From: Brockia lithotrophica
GTDB lineage: Bacteria; Bacillota; Bacilli; Thermicanales; DSM-22653
Direction of reading: 5' to 3'
Length of the DNA stretch: 64,000 bases
Assembly (NCBI RefSeq): GCF_003633725.1
Contig: NZ_RBIJ01000001.1
Coordinates: 124,001 to 188,000 of the forward strand
This document shows, one piece after another, positions 1-9,708 of the stretch (position 1 is its first letter; every line of letters begins with the position of its first letter). The notes under the pieces were generated by a model. The model saw nothing but the letters and a program-made list of their open reading frames with translations. It did no database searches and was not told the origin of the DNA. The position numbers were made by a program, and so were the translations under genes.

Positions 1-1
1 G

Positions 2-829
2 GCGGGGGTGTATGCACGTCCGGAAATCTCGCCCCCGATCCGCGACTGGTCGGACCCCAGGGGATGGGGGAAGATCACGCTGCGCGAGGGGATCGTCCGC
101 TCGAGCAACGTCGCCGCGGTGATCCTCGGGTACGAGCGCCTGGGACGGGAGCGGCTTGCCCGGTACGAACACGCCTTCGGCGTAGACGAACTGCCGTTTT
201 CGCTCACGGGACGGGCTCCGCTCCCCGGATCGGCGCGCGGTCGGCTGCCCGACTTTGCCGCTGCGCCGCCGCGCGACGTGGCGACGACGACGTACGGGCA
301 GGGACTCGAAGTGACGGCGTTTGGCCTCGTCCGTGCCCTTTCCGCAGCGGTGACCGATGGGGTACTGCGCGATCCCGTGCTCGTGAAGTGCGTTCGCGAC
401 GCCAACGCCGGGACGTGCACTTCCCCCACGGCCTCTGAAGGTCGACGCGTCGTTTCGCCGGAAACGGCGGCCAAGGTGCGGGAGATCCTCGCCGACGTCG
501 TAGCCCGACCCGAAGGTACGGGACACGCCTATGCCGTGGACGGATACCGCATCGGCGGCAAGACGGGCACAGCGCAAAAGGTCGATCCCCGCACGGGAAA
601 GTACGAAGCGCGGCGGTACATCTATTCCTTTTACGGATTCCTCCCCGTAGACCACCCGCGGTTTGCCCTCTACATCGCCGTCGATGAACCAGAACGGCCG
701 GCCGAGGGGAGCGGCGAGGTCGTCGCCCCGATCTTTCGCAAGGTCGTCGAGCAGGCAGCGCCTCTGCTCGGCGTGGAGCGCGAAGGGACGGGTTCTCCCG
801 CGGGGGAAAGCCGCATACGAGTGAGGTGA
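2..829 (+). CDS. pbpB: Class B penicillin-binding protein, C-terminal part (5' end outside window)
   Basis: Transpeptidase domain of a division-type PBP (PBP2B/FtsI-like) that cross-links septal peptidoglycan outside the membrane. The reading frame is already open at base 2, so the N-terminus, membrane anchor and catalytic SxxK motif lie upstream of the window. The second motif SSN (nt 101-109) and the third, KTGT (from nt 560, followed by AQK), are present. No PASTA domain follows the transpeptidase domain, unlike the next gene. The protein ends 76 nt before that second PBP, the same tandem order as pbpB-spoVD in Bacillus. The assignment as the vegetative division PBP comes from position; the class B PBP call is firm. 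Confidence 0.85.
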   Translation, partial: AGVYARPEISPPIRDWSDPRGWGKITLREGIVRSSNVAAVILGYERLGRERLARYEHAFGVDELPFSLTGRAPLPGSARGRLPDFAAAPPRDVATTTYGQGLEVTAFGLVRALSAAVTDGVLRDPVLVKCVRDANAGTCTSPTASEGRRVVSPETAAKVREILADVVARPEGTGHAYAVDGYRIGGKTGTAQKVDPRTGKYEARRYIYSFYGFLPVDHPRFALYIAVDEPERPAEGSGEVVAPIFRKVVEQAAPLLGVEREGTGSPAGESRIRVR

Positions 830-905
830 ACGTTGGACTTGTCGTGGGTGTCTGTCCCGCCCTCGTCCGATCGCGTGCGGCAGGTGCCCCGGGGAGGACG
901 GACGC

Positions 906-2837
906 GTGCGGCGCGAACCTTCTCGACGCCTCCTCGCCCTCTTCGGCCTCGCCACGCTTGCGCTTGTCGTCTTTGCCTTGCGCCTGTTTCACCTCCAGGT
1001 GCTCATGGGCCCGGACCTCGCGGCCAAGGCCTTGGAGCTTTGGAGTCGGGATGTACCCGTAGAACCTCCGCGGGGGCGGATCCTCGACCGCAACGGGGAA
1101 ATCCTCGCGACGAACCGCGAGGCGTACTCCGTCCTCGTCTTTCCCGCCCAGGTACGGGACAAGGAGCGCACGGCGGACATCCTCGCGCGCGAACTCGGCG
1201 CCGACCGGGAAAAGATCCTTCGGCGTATTTCGCAGAGGACGCTCGTGGTGCGCCTTTCGCCGGAAGGCAGGCGGGTGGACGAAGACGTGCGGCGGCGCGT
1301 AGAGGCGCTCGCCCTTCCTGGCGTCTACGTCGCCCCCGAGCCGGCGCGCATCTACCCCCACGGTTCCTTGGCCGCCCACGTCCTCGGGTTCGTCGGGATC
1401 GACAACCAGGGACTTTCCGGCCTCGAGCTCGCCTACGACGAGGTGCTGCGGGGGCGCCGTGGGGCGTTCAAGCTCTTCACCACCGCGGCGGGCGAGGCGC
1501 TTCCCGGGCTTCCCATGCTGTACGACGCCCCCGAAGCCGGCTACGACGTCGTGACCTCCCTCGACCTCCGTCTGCAGGAGATCTTAGAGAACGCCCTCGA
1601 CGACGCCTGGCTCACGTACAAGCCCGAGGCGGCCATGGGGGTGATCGCTGACCCCCGAACGGGGGAGATCCTCGCCATGGCCTCGCGGCCCACATTCGAC
1701 CCGAACCGCTACCGGGAGTATCCGGCCGAAGTGCTCAACCGCAACCTCCCGATCTGGCGCGTCTTCGAACCCGGCTCGACGTTTAAGATCGTCACCCTGA
1801 GCGCCGCCCTCCAGGAGAAAAAGGTCGACCTCGAGCGCGAGCACTTCTTCGACCCCGGCTACATCATCGTCGCCGGCGTAAAGATCCGGAACTGGAAGCC
1901 CGGAGGACACGGCGACCAGACCTTTCTCCAAGTCGTGGAAAACTCCAACAACCCGGGCTTCGTCGAACTCGGGCTCCGCCTCGGCAAGGAAACGCTCTTT
2001 CGCTACATCCGCGCCTTCGGCTTTGGAGAAAAGACGGGCATCGACCTTCCCGGGGAGGCCAAGGGAATCCTCTTCCCCCTCGAGCGCGTAGGTCCCGTGG
2101 AGCTCGCGACGACTGCTTTCGGCCAAGGGGTTGCCGTAACGCCGATTCAGCAGGTAGCCGCCGTCTCCGCCGCCGTAAACGGCGGAACCCTCTACCGGCC
2201 ACACCTCCTCAAGGAAGTACGCGACCCGCGCACGGGTGCGGTGGTCCACCGCCAAGAGCCGGAGGTGCGCGGCACGCCAATCTCCCCCGAGACCTCGGCG
2301 CAGGTTCGCTACGCCCTCGAATCCGTCGTCGCCCGCGGGACGGGGTACCGGGCGTACGTGGACGGGTACCGGGTAGGCGGGAAGACGGGGACGGCGCAAA
2401 AGGTAGGTCCGGACGGGCGCTACCTTCCGGGCGAGTACATCGTCTCCTTCATCGGCTTTGCTCCGGCGGACGATCCCCGGCTCGTCGTCTACATCGCCGT
2501 CGACCACCCCCAGGGAATCCAGTTCGGCGGCGTCGTCGCCGCGCCCATCGCCGGGCAGGTCCTCGACGCCTCCCTTCGGATCTTGGGAATTCCTCCGCGC
2601 GAAGGAGGTATTCCCCGGGAAAAGTACGTCTGGCCCGAGGTCCCGCCCCTGGAGGTTCCCAACCTCGTGGGGATGGGCGTGGACGACATCCGGCAAAGCT
2701 CCTACACCTTCGACCTCGAGGTCGTGGGGGAAGGGGAGGTCGTCGTCGACCAATCTCCTCCCCCGGGGACGAAGCTCGCCCCAGGCGAACGGGTGCGCAT
2801 TCGGCTAGGGCCACGTGCCCCCGCGGAAGGTCGGTAG
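906..2837 (+). CDS. spoVD: SpoVD-like penicillin-binding protein with PASTA domain
   Basis: Class B PBP of 643 residues. It has one N-terminal membrane segment (about residues 11-30), a dimerisation region beginning near PPRGRILDRNG, and all three transpeptidase motifs: SxxK as STFK (Ser about 291), SNN (about 347-349) and KTGT (about 493). A C-terminal PASTA domain (about residues 575-640) distinguishes it from the preceding PBP and fits SpoVD, which makes spore cortex peptidoglycan. The GTG start is chosen because GGGGAGG lies about 7 nt upstream. It sits directly before murE as in Bacillus. It could instead be a second vegetative PBP2B; the family is certain, the sporulation role is inferred from position and PASTA. 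Confidence 0.88.
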   Translation: MRREPSRRLLALFGLATLALVVFALRLFHLQVLMGPDLAAKALELWSRDVPVEPPRGRILDRNGEILATNREAYSVLVFPAQVRDKERTADILARELGADREKILRRISQRTLVVRLSPEGRRVDEDVRRRVEALALPGVYVAPEPARIYPHGSLAAHVLGFVGIDNQGLSGLELAYDEVLRGRRGAFKLFTTAAGEALPGLPMLYDAPEAGYDVVTSLDLRLQEILENALDDAWLTYKPEAAMGVIADPRTGEILAMASRPTFDPNRYREYPAEVLNRNLPIWRVFEPGSTFKIVTLSAALQEKKVDLEREHFFDPGYIIVAGVKIRNWKPGGHGDQTFLQVVENSNNPGFVELGLRLGKETLFRYIRAFGFGEKTGIDLPGEAKGILFPLERVGPVELATTAFGQGVAVTPIQQVAAVSAAVNGGTLYRPHLLKEVRDPRTGAVVHRQEPEVRGTPISPETSAQVRYALESVVARGTGYRAYVDGYRVGGKTGTAQKVGPDGRYLPGEYIVSFIGFAPADDPRLVVYIAVDHPQGIQFGGVVAAPIAGQVLDASLRILGIPPREGGIPREKYVWPEVPPLEVPNLVGMGVDDIRQSSYTFDLEVVGEGEVVVDQSPPPGTKLAPGERVRIRLGPRAPAEGR

Positions 2838-2961
2838 GCGCTTTCGTGACAAGCCTTGCAAAACGCCGTACAATGGGGGACGGTACGGGCAAGGTCGAAC
2901 GTCGGATTCCCGCACGTCGGTCGACCGTCGCCCGGGGTCGGCCGTAAGGGAGGAACGGGGA

Positions 2962-4476
2962 ATGCGTCTCGCCGAACTCCTCGCGCCGCTCCGCGTCTGG
3001 AGGGCGCGGGGGTTTCTCACCGTCAACGTCACGCACATCACCGACGACTCGCGGGAAGTCCTTCCCGGCAGCCTCTTCGTCGCCCGCCGAGGCACGACAG
3101 GCGACGGGCACGCGTTCATCCCCGACGCCCTCGCCCGCGGCGCCGTCGCCCTCGTCGTCGCCATGGGGCGGGGGGAGGAAGTCGTACGCCGCGGTGGCGT
3201 TCCCGAAGGCGTCCCCATCGTCGAGGTTCCCGACCCCCACCAGGCCCTCGCCTTTCTCGCCGCGCGCCTGTACGGCGACCCCACGTCCCACCTTCGCGTC
3301 GTCGGCGTCACGGGGACGAACGGGAAGTCGACCGTCGCCTACCTCGTGCAGCAGCTCCTCGAGGCGGCGGGGATCCGCACGGGCCTCGTGGGCACGGTGT
3401 TCGTCGACGTCGGCCGCGGTCCCCGTCCGGCGCAGCTCACGACGCCGGGCGCCGCCGAACTTCAGCGCCTCTTCCGCGACATGCGGATCCACGGCCTGGA
3501 GGCGGCCGTCTTCGAAGCGTCTTCCCACGCCCTCGACCAAGGCCGGATTCGGGGGGTTCGTCTTACCGCCGCGGTCTTTACGAACCTCACCCAGGACCAC
3601 CTCGACTACCACGCGACGATGGACGCGTACGCGGAGGCCAAGGGCCTCCTCTTTGCCTTTCTCGGTTCGGAGGCTTCGGCGGAAAAGGCGGCAATTGTCC
3701 GCGGCGACGACCCCCATGCGGAGCGAATGTTACGGCGAAGCGCCGTACCTGTGTATACGTATGGCTTCGGACCGGAAAATGCCCTGCGCGCCGTCGACGT
3801 CCACCTGAACGCCCAGGGTGCGACGTTCGTCCTCGAGGCCTACACGGGCGAACGCCTACCCGCGCGCCTTCCGCTCCTTGGCCGCTTCAACGTGGAAAAC
3901 GCCCTCGCCGCCCTCGCGGCGGCCCACGCCCTCGGCGTCCCCCTCAAGGAGCTCGTACCCATCCTCGAGTACGTCCGCCCCGTGCCCGGCCGGATGGAGC
4001 GGGTGGAGGCCGGGCAGCCGTTTACGGTGCTCGTAGACTACGCCCACACCCCCGACGGGTTGGAAAAGGCCCTCGGCGCCGTCCGCGAGTGGGCCGAAGG
4101 TCGGGTGATCGTCGTCTTCGGCGCCGGCGGCGACCGCGACCGCGCAAAGCGCCCGCGCATGGGCGAGGTCGCCCACCGCCTCGCCGACGTCCTCGTCGTC
4201 ACGAGCGACAACCCGCGGAGCGAAGACCCGGAGGCCATCGCCCGGGACATCCTCTCCGGGATTCCCGATCCGCCGGAGCGGGAGACATACGTCGAGCTCG
4301 ACCGAAAGCGGGCGATCCGCGCCGCAATTCGCCTCGCCCGTCCGGGGGACGTCGTGCTCATCGCCGGGAAGGGGCACGAGCGCGAGCAGATCGTCGGCCG
4401 CCTCCGCATCCCCTTCGACGACCGCGAAGAGGCCCTCGCCGCCCTGAGGGAGTTGGGGGGTGCGGAGGATGCCTGA
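2962..4476 (+). CDS. murE: UDP-MurNAc-tripeptide ligase MurE
   Basis: Cytoplasmic ATP-dependent ligase adding the third amino acid to UDP-MurNAc-L-Ala-D-Glu. About 504 residues with the Mur ligase ATP loop GTNGKST, a central domain and a C-terminal domain. The motif DNPR (within SDNPRSED) is the signature of enzymes that add meso-diaminopimelate, so a DAP-type wall is predicted. The reading frame is open from nt 2815, but the ATG at 2962 preceded by GGGAGGAACGGGGA is the natural start and gives the usual length. Its end overlaps murF. A rise in mRNA between spoVD and murE could come from the 120-nt gap, but no clear promoter is visible there. Confidence 0.95.
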   Translation: MRLAELLAPLRVWRARGFLTVNVTHITDDSREVLPGSLFVARRGTTGDGHAFIPDALARGAVALVVAMGRGEEVVRRGGVPEGVPIVEVPDPHQALAFLAARLYGDPTSHLRVVGVTGTNGKSTVAYLVQQLLEAAGIRTGLVGTVFVDVGRGPRPAQLTTPGAAELQRLFRDMRIHGLEAAVFEASSHALDQGRIRGVRLTAAVFTNLTQDHLDYHATMDAYAEAKGLLFAFLGSEASAEKAAIVRGDDPHAERMLRRSAVPVYTYGFGPENALRAVDVHLNAQGATFVLEAYTGERLPARLPLLGRFNVENALAALAAAHALGVPLKELVPILEYVRPVPGRMERVEAGQPFTVLVDYAHTPDGLEKALGAVREWAEGRVIVVFGAGGDRDRAKRPRMGEVAHRLADVLVVTSDNPRSEDPEAIARDILSGIPDPPERETYVELDRKRAIRAAIRLARPGDVVLIAGKGHEREQIVGRLRIPFDDREEALAALRELGGAEDA

Positions 4477-5878
4477 GTGGCCGCTCGCCTTCTTCCTCAC
4501 CGCGACCCGGGCGGAATACGCGGGGGACCTTGCGCCCGGGGCCGTGCGGGTGCGCGGCGTCGTCCACGATTCCCGCGCCGTCCGCGGCGGCGAGCTTTTC
4601 GTCCCCCTACCGGGAGCCCGAACGGACGGACACGCCTACGTCGCCGACGCCTTTGCCCGTGGCGCCGCGGCGTCTTTCTGGCGCCGGAGTGTCCCCGTTC
4701 CGGCGGAACTCCGCCGGAGGCCGCTCCTTTTCGTGGACGATCCCCTCGTCGCCCTTTGGGAGGCATCGCGGGCGCACCGCGCGCGCCTTCGCGGCCGCGT
4801 CGTCGCCGTGACCGGATCCGTAGGTAAGACGACGACCAAGGACCTCATCGCCCGCGCCCTCGCCGCCCGCCTGACCGTCGCCTACGCGCGGGAGAGCTAC
4901 AACAACCACATCGGCGTACCGCTCACCTTGCTTGCGGCCGACGAGGACATCGACGCCGTCGTCCTCGAGATGGGGATGAACCGCCGCGGAGAGATCGCCG
5001 AGCTTTCCCGCCTCGCGCGGCCGGACGTCGCCGTGATCACCCTCGTGGGGGAATCGCACATCGGCCTTCTCGGCTCGCGTGAGGCGATCGCTGTGGCCAA
5101 GGCGGAAATCGCCCTCGGGATGGACGAGGGCGGACGGATCTACATTCCGGACGACGACCCACTCCTCCCCAAGGCGGCCTACCTCTTCGCCTTTCCCGGG
5201 GAGGTGCGCACCGTCGGTCCGCGGGGAAAGGACCCAGGCGGGCTACTCGAAGACCGGGGTCTGGACGGCTTTCGCATGTGGGCGGAGGTGAATGGGGGGC
5301 GCGCGGAACTGGACGTTCCGCTCCCCGGAGCCTTTGCCTGGCGCAACGCCCTCTACGCCCTCTTCGTCGCCCGCGACTTCGGGATTCCGCCGGCGGAAGT
5401 CGAGGCAGCCTGGCGTGAACTCGAGCGCTCGCCCATGCGCCTCGCCCCGCGGCATACGCCGCGGGGGGCGCTCGTCCTCGACGATACGTACAACGCCGCC
5501 CCCACGTCCATCCGCGCCGCCGTGTCCGTGCTCGCCCGCGTCCCCGCGCGCGAGCGCGTGGCCGTCCTCGGCGAGGTGGGAGAGCTCGGCGAGCACGCGC
5601 CGCGGCTTTACGCCGAACTCGGGGAAACCCTTCCCGTCGAGGGAATCGTCTACCTCCTCTTTGGCCCCGGGCTCGCCCCTCTGGAGGCGGCGCTCCGCGC
5701 CCGCGGCGCCCGCGTATGGCGTACGGAAGACCCGGAGGCGCTTCTGGCGGAGGTCCGGTCCTACGACCGCCCCGACGCGGTCTTGCTCTTTAAGGCGTCG
5801 CGCTACATGCGCTTCGAGCGCTTCGTCCAAGCCCTCCTCGCAGAAGGGTCGGGGGAGGGGGGGCCGACCGGTGGTTGA
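4460..5878 (+). CDS. murF: UDP-MurNAc-tripeptide:D-Ala-D-Ala ligase MurF
   Basis: Cytoplasmic ligase that adds D-Ala-D-Ala to the UDP-MurNAc-tripeptide. About 472 residues with the ATP loop GSVGKTTTK and the MurF-typical DDTYNAAPTS segment in the C-terminal half. The GTG at 4460 has GAGGGAG about 7 nt upstream and overlaps the last 17 nt of murE; an ATG at 4469 is also in frame but has GGAGG directly abutting it, too close to act. In B. subtilis murF lies elsewhere (with ddl); here it is placed between murE and mraY, the order seen in many other bacteria. Confidence 0.95.
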   Translation: MRRMPEWPLAFFLTATRAEYAGDLAPGAVRVRGVVHDSRAVRGGELFVPLPGARTDGHAYVADAFARGAAASFWRRSVPVPAELRRRPLLFVDDPLVALWEASRAHRARLRGRVVAVTGSVGKTTTKDLIARALAARLTVAYARESYNNHIGVPLTLLAADEDIDAVVLEMGMNRRGEIAELSRLARPDVAVITLVGESHIGLLGSREAIAVAKAEIALGMDEGGRIYIPDDDPLLPKAAYLFAFPGEVRTVGPRGKDPGGLLEDRGLDGFRMWAEVNGGRAELDVPLPGAFAWRNALYALFVARDFGIPPAEVEAAWRELERSPMRLAPRHTPRGALVLDDTYNAAPTSIRAAVSVLARVPARERVAVLGEVGELGEHAPRLYAELGETLPVEGIVYLLFGPGLAPLEAALRARGARVWRTEDPEALLAEVRSYDRPDAVLLFKASRYMRFERFVQALLAEGSGEGGPTGG

Positions 5879-6857
5879 ACGGGTCCTCCTCTTTGCTATG
5901 GCCACGTCCTTCCTCGCGACGCTCCTCATCGGACCCGCCGCGATTCCCCTTCTCCGCTGGCTCAAGGCCGGCCAGTCCATTCGCGAGGAGGGGCCGCGCT
6001 GGCACGCCAAAAAGAGCGGCACGCCGACGATGGGCGGGCTCATCTTCCTCGGCGGCGCGCTCTTCGCCCTCGCCTTCTTCGGCCACTGGACGCCGGAGAC
6101 GGCCTTCCTCCTCGTGGCGACGCTCGGGTATGCGGCGATCGGCTTTGCCGACGACTTCCTCAAGGTCGTCTACCGGCGCAACCTCGGCCTCACCGCTCGC
6201 GACAAGTTCCTCGCCCAGCTCGCCCTCGCCTTTGCCCTCTTCCTCCTCCTCGCCGCGACGGGTCGGCTCGACCCGCGGGTATTCGTCCCCTTCGTCGGCG
6301 ACGTCGCCTTAGGACCCGGTCCCATCGCCTACGTCCTCTATTTCGCCTTCCTCCTCCTCGTCTTCGTCGCCACGACGAACGCCGTGAACATCACGGACGG
6401 ACTCGACGGTCTCCTTGCGGGCTCGGCGGCCATCGCCTTCGGCGCGTACGCCATCCTCGCCTTGGGGCGCGGGCACTTCGAGGAGGCGCTTTTCGCCGCC
6501 GCGCTCGTCGGGGCGCTCGTGGGTTTCCTCTTTTTCAACGCCCACCCGGCGCGCGTGTTTATGGGCGATACGGGCTCCCTCGCCCTGGGAGGTGCCCTTG
6601 CGGGTCTCGCCGTCCTCACCCGCACGGAGCTTTTGCTCGTCCTCTTGGGCGGGCTCTTCGTCGTCGAGACGCTTTCCGTGATCCTTCAGGTGATCTACTT
6701 CAAGCGCACGGGCGGGAAGCGCCTGCTTCGCATGTCTCCCTTGCACCACCACTTCGAACTCGTCGGCTGGAGCGAATGGCGCATCGTCGCCACCTTTTGG
6801 GCCTTCGAGGCCCTGTGCGCCGCCTGCGCCCTCACGGTGGAGGTGCTCGCCCGATGA
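5871..6857 (+). CDS. mraY: Phospho-MurNAc-pentapeptide transferase MraY
   Basis: Polytopic membrane enzyme (about 328 residues, roughly ten hydrophobic segments) that transfers phospho-MurNAc-pentapeptide to undecaprenyl phosphate, forming lipid I. Diagnostic motifs are ADDFLK (catalytic Asp pair), NITDGLDGL and PLHHHFE near the C-terminus. The frame is open far upstream inside murF, but the GTG at 5871, eight nucleotides after a GGGGGAGGGGGG stretch and overlapping the murF stop, gives a normal MraY N-terminus. The stop overlaps the murD start as ATGA, so translation is probably coupled. Confidence 0.95.
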   Translation: MVERVLLFAMATSFLATLLIGPAAIPLLRWLKAGQSIREEGPRWHAKKSGTPTMGGLIFLGGALFALAFFGHWTPETAFLLVATLGYAAIGFADDFLKVVYRRNLGLTARDKFLAQLALAFALFLLLAATGRLDPRVFVPFVGDVALGPGPIAYVLYFAFLLLVFVATTNAVNITDGLDGLLAGSAAIAFGAYAILALGRGHFEEALFAAALVGALVGFLFFNAHPARVFMGDTGSLALGGALAGLAVLTRTELLLVLLGGLFVVETLSVILQVIYFKRTGGKRLLRMSPLHHHFELVGWSEWRIVATFWAFEALCAACALTVEVLAR

Positions 6858-8311
6858 CGCGATTCCCCGTGGGATCCATCGCCTCGCCGCACGAGCGGGG
6901 GTGGTCCGCCCTGCGGCGGCGCTACGCCGGGAGGCGGGTTCTCGTCCTCGGCGGCGGCCGAAGCGGCGTCGCCGCCGCCCTCCTTCTCGCCCGGGCCGGG
7001 GCCCGCGTCGCGTTGAGCGACGTGCGCGAACGCCCGGAGTTCGCCGAGCTCGAGCGTGCAAAGGTTTCCGTGCGCATCGGACCGCAAGGGCCGGAGGTGC
7101 TCGAAGGGGCGGAGGTCGTCGTAAAGAGCCCCGGACTTCCCCCGGAACATCCGGCGGTGCGGGCGGCGCGCGAACGGGGAATTCCCGTGGTGTCCGAGGT
7201 CGGTCTCAGCCTGCCGCTCTTGCCGCACCCCCGTGTGGCGGTTACGGGTTCCAACGGCAAGACGACGGTCGTCCTCTGGACGCGCCACATCCTCGCCCTC
7301 GCCGGTTGGGAGGCCGTTGCCGCGGGAAACGTGGGCGTCCCGCTCTCGGGCGTCGCGGGCGAACTCTCTCCCCGGGCGCGTCTTGTCGCCGAACTGTCGA
7401 GCTTTCAGCTCGAGGACATGCGCCTGGCGAACGAGGCGTTCCGCGCGGAGGTCGCCGTACTTACAAACCTCTACCCACACCACGTCGACTACCACGGCTC
7501 GCTGGCCGCCTACGCTCAGGCCAAGGCGCACCTCTTTGCCGCCCAAGGGCCGGGGGACGTCGCCGTCGTGCGGGACGCCCCCGAGACGCTGGCGCTCCTC
7601 GAGGGACACCGTGGCCGGCGTCTCCTCGTCGGCCTCCGGCGGCCGGACGCCCCGTGGGCGGCGTTCGTCCGGGAGGACGGAGAACCCCGCCTCGCCCTCG
7701 CCTTCGGCGCCGCGGTGTTCCCCCTCTTGCCCGTGCGCGCCCTCCCCTTGCCCGGACGGCACAACGCGGAAAACGCCCTCTTCGCCGCCGCCGCGGCGCA
7801 CCTCCTAGGCGCTAGCGTCGACGCGCTCGTCGAGGGACTTCGCACGTTTTCCGGCGTGCCGCACCGCCTCGAGTATGTAGGCGAGTTTTCCGGCGTACAC
7901 GTGTACAACGACTCCAAGGCGACGAACCCCGAGGCGGCGGCGACGGCCCTCGCCGCCCTCTCCGGTCGCCCCACGGTCCTCCTCGCCGGCGGTCTGGAAC
8001 GCGGGGAGTCCCTCTCCCCCCTCGCCCCGTACTTTGCCGGGCGGGAGGGAGACCTCCGCGCCCTCATCGCCTACGGAGAGATGGGCCCGCGTCTGGCCCA
8101 GGCAGCGCGGGAGGCGGGCTTGGGTTCCGTCCACCTCGTCCTCACCCTCGCCGAGGCGGTCGGCCGTGCGCGCGAGCTCGTTCGCCCCGGTGACGTGCTC
8201 CTCCTCTCTCCGGCGGCGGCGTCTTGGGACCAATACCCCGACTTCGAGGCGCGTGGGGAGGAGTTCCGCCGCTTGGTGCGCGAGGCGTTTGCCGCACCTT
8301 CGGGGCCGTAG
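6854..8311 (+). CDS. murD: UDP-MurNAc-L-alanine:D-glutamate ligase MurD
   Basis: Cytoplasmic Mur ligase adding D-glutamate to UDP-MurNAc-L-Ala. It begins with a Rossmann-like nucleotide-binding turn (GGGRSGVAAA), has the ATP loop GSNGKTT near residue 135, and the MurD/MurC-type segment YNDSKATNP in the last third. At about 485 residues it is slightly longer than usual, the excess being at the N-terminus. The ATG overlaps the mraY stop, which fixes the start. Translation is most likely coupled to mraY. Confidence 0.95.
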   Translation: MTRFPVGSIASPHERGWSALRRRYAGRRVLVLGGGRSGVAAALLLARAGARVALSDVRERPEFAELERAKVSVRIGPQGPEVLEGAEVVVKSPGLPPEHPAVRAARERGIPVVSEVGLSLPLLPHPRVAVTGSNGKTTVVLWTRHILALAGWEAVAAGNVGVPLSGVAGELSPRARLVAELSSFQLEDMRLANEAFRAEVAVLTNLYPHHVDYHGSLAAYAQAKAHLFAAQGPGDVAVVRDAPETLALLEGHRGRRLLVGLRRPDAPWAAFVREDGEPRLALAFGAAVFPLLPVRALPLPGRHNAENALFAAAAAHLLGASVDALVEGLRTFSGVPHRLEYVGEFSGVHVYNDSKATNPEAAATALAALSGRPTVLLAGGLERGESLSPLAPYFAGREGDLRALIAYGEMGPRLAQAAREAGLGSVHLVLTLAEAVGRARELVRPGDVLLLSPAAASWDQYPDFEARGEEFRRLVREAFAAPSGP

Positions 8312-8334
8312 GGCGAGGTAGGGGGTACGTTCTC

Positions 8335-8362
8335 GGCCGCGGGATCGACAAAACCCGCGGCC
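8335..8362 (+). other. Intergenic hairpin before ftsW/spoVE
   Basis: Perfect 9-bp inverted repeat GGCCGCGGG / CCCGCGGCC with a 10-nt loop in the 142-nt gap between murD and the lipid II flippase/polymerase gene. No T-run follows, so it is not a standard terminator. It could be an mRNA stability or processing element. Confidence 0.4.
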
Positions 8363-8453
8363 CGCCTGCCGGCGGATTTGCGCCGGGCGGCGCCGCACGC
8401 CCGGGGGAACGGCTCCGTCCATGCGCCTGCGAGATACGGAGGGAGGCGGAAGT

Positions 8454-9590
8454 ATGGGTGCTCCGGGCACGGCAACGGTTCCGCGGCGGGGAATCGCAGG
8501 GGGAGACTCTCTCGACTTCGTCCTCCTCGGAGCGGCGGTCGCTCTCGTCGTCTTCGGCCTACTCGCAGTCACCTCGGCCGGTTCGGCGGTAGGGGCGCGC
8601 GACTTTGGCGATCCGTGGTACTACGGGAAGCGGCAAGCGGTCTTTGCCGCCTTGGGGCTTGGGGCGATGGCCGTCTTCGCCCGCACGGATTACCGGGCCT
8701 TTCGGCGCTACGTCCCCGCACTCACGGGGATCGCCCTCCTCGGGCTCGTCCTCGTGCTCGTTCCCGGGATCGGCGACGTGCGCGGCGGGGCCCGAAGCTG
8801 GATCGGATTCGGCGCCTTTTCCGTGCAGCCGGCGGAATTCGCCAAGTTCGCCCTCATCTGGACCTACGCCCACCTCTTGGACCGGCACCCGGACCTCGTG
8901 CGCAACGGCTCCAAAGCGGCCCTCGCCTTCGGCTTCCTCGCCCTCGTGTTTGCCCTCATCCTCCTCGAACCGGACCTAGGGACGGGGACGGTGCTTGCGG
9001 CCTCCGTCCTCATCCTCTTCTACGTCGCCGGTCTCTCCCACCGCGTGTTGGCCGTTCTCGCCGCCCTCGGCGCCGCCCTCTTCGGACTTCTCATCCTCGC
9101 CGAGCCGTACCGGATCCGACGGATCACGGCCTTCCTCGACCCGTGGCAAGATCCCCTCGGCGCCGGGTACCAGACGATTCAGTCGCTCATGGCCGTAGGG
9201 CCAGGAGGGGTGTTCGGCGTCGGCTTCGGGATGAGCCGGCAGAAGTTCCTCTACCTGCCGGAGCCGTACAACGACTTCATCTTTGCGATCGTCGCCGAGG
9301 AACTCGGGTTCCTCGGGGCGATGGCACTTCTCGCCCTCTTCTTCGTCTACCTTTGGCGGGGGGTGCGGGCGGCACTCCGCGCCCCCGATGCCTTCGGCTT
9401 TTACCTCGCCACGGGGTTTACGTCCCTCGTCTTCGTCCAGGTATTCATCAACGTCGGCGTCGTCCTCGGACTTCTCCCCGTTACGGGGATCACCTTGCCC
9501 TTTTTGAGCGCGGGCGGGTCTTCCCTGGGGATCACCCTCGCCGGCACGGGCGTTCTTCTTTCCGTGTCGCGCGCCGCGCGGGCAAGTTGA
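8454..9590 (+). CDS. spoVE: SEDS-family peptidoglycan polymerase FtsW/SpoVE
   Basis: Multi-spanning SEDS protein (about 378 residues, ten hydrophobic helices) that polymerises glycan strands from lipid II with a partner class B PBP. Recognisable SEDS features are the GARSWIG-type segment, the YQ.IQSL.A..PGG loop and the C-terminal ITLPF.S.GGSS block. Start chosen at the ATG at 8454, which has GGAGGGAGGCGGA just upstream; an in-frame ATG at 8421 lacks a ribosome site. Its position between murD and murB corresponds to spoVE in Bacillus, but it may serve as the cell-division FtsW here; the sequence alone cannot separate the two. Confidence 0.9.
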   Translation: MGAPGTATVPRRGIAGGDSLDFVLLGAAVALVVFGLLAVTSAGSAVGARDFGDPWYYGKRQAVFAALGLGAMAVFARTDYRAFRRYVPALTGIALLGLVLVLVPGIGDVRGGARSWIGFGAFSVQPAEFAKFALIWTYAHLLDRHPDLVRNGSKAALAFGFLALVFALILLEPDLGTGTVLAASVLILFYVAGLSHRVLAVLAALGAALFGLLILAEPYRIRRITAFLDPWQDPLGAGYQTIQSLMAVGPGGVFGVGFGMSRQKFLYLPEPYNDFIFAIVAEELGFLGAMALLALFFVYLWRGVRAALRAPDAFGFYLATGFTSLVFVQVFINVGVVLGLLPVTGITLPFLSAGGSSLGITLAGTGVLLSVSRAARAS

Positions 9591-9708
9591 ATCCCGCCGG
9601 GACGCAGGGCCGCTTCCGCGCATACGTTGGGGTGGACCGGGCAACCGCCCACGCCAGCTCGGCGGGGGCAACCGGACCGGGGGACGCCGTGCAAGGGAGG
9701 AACTTTCC

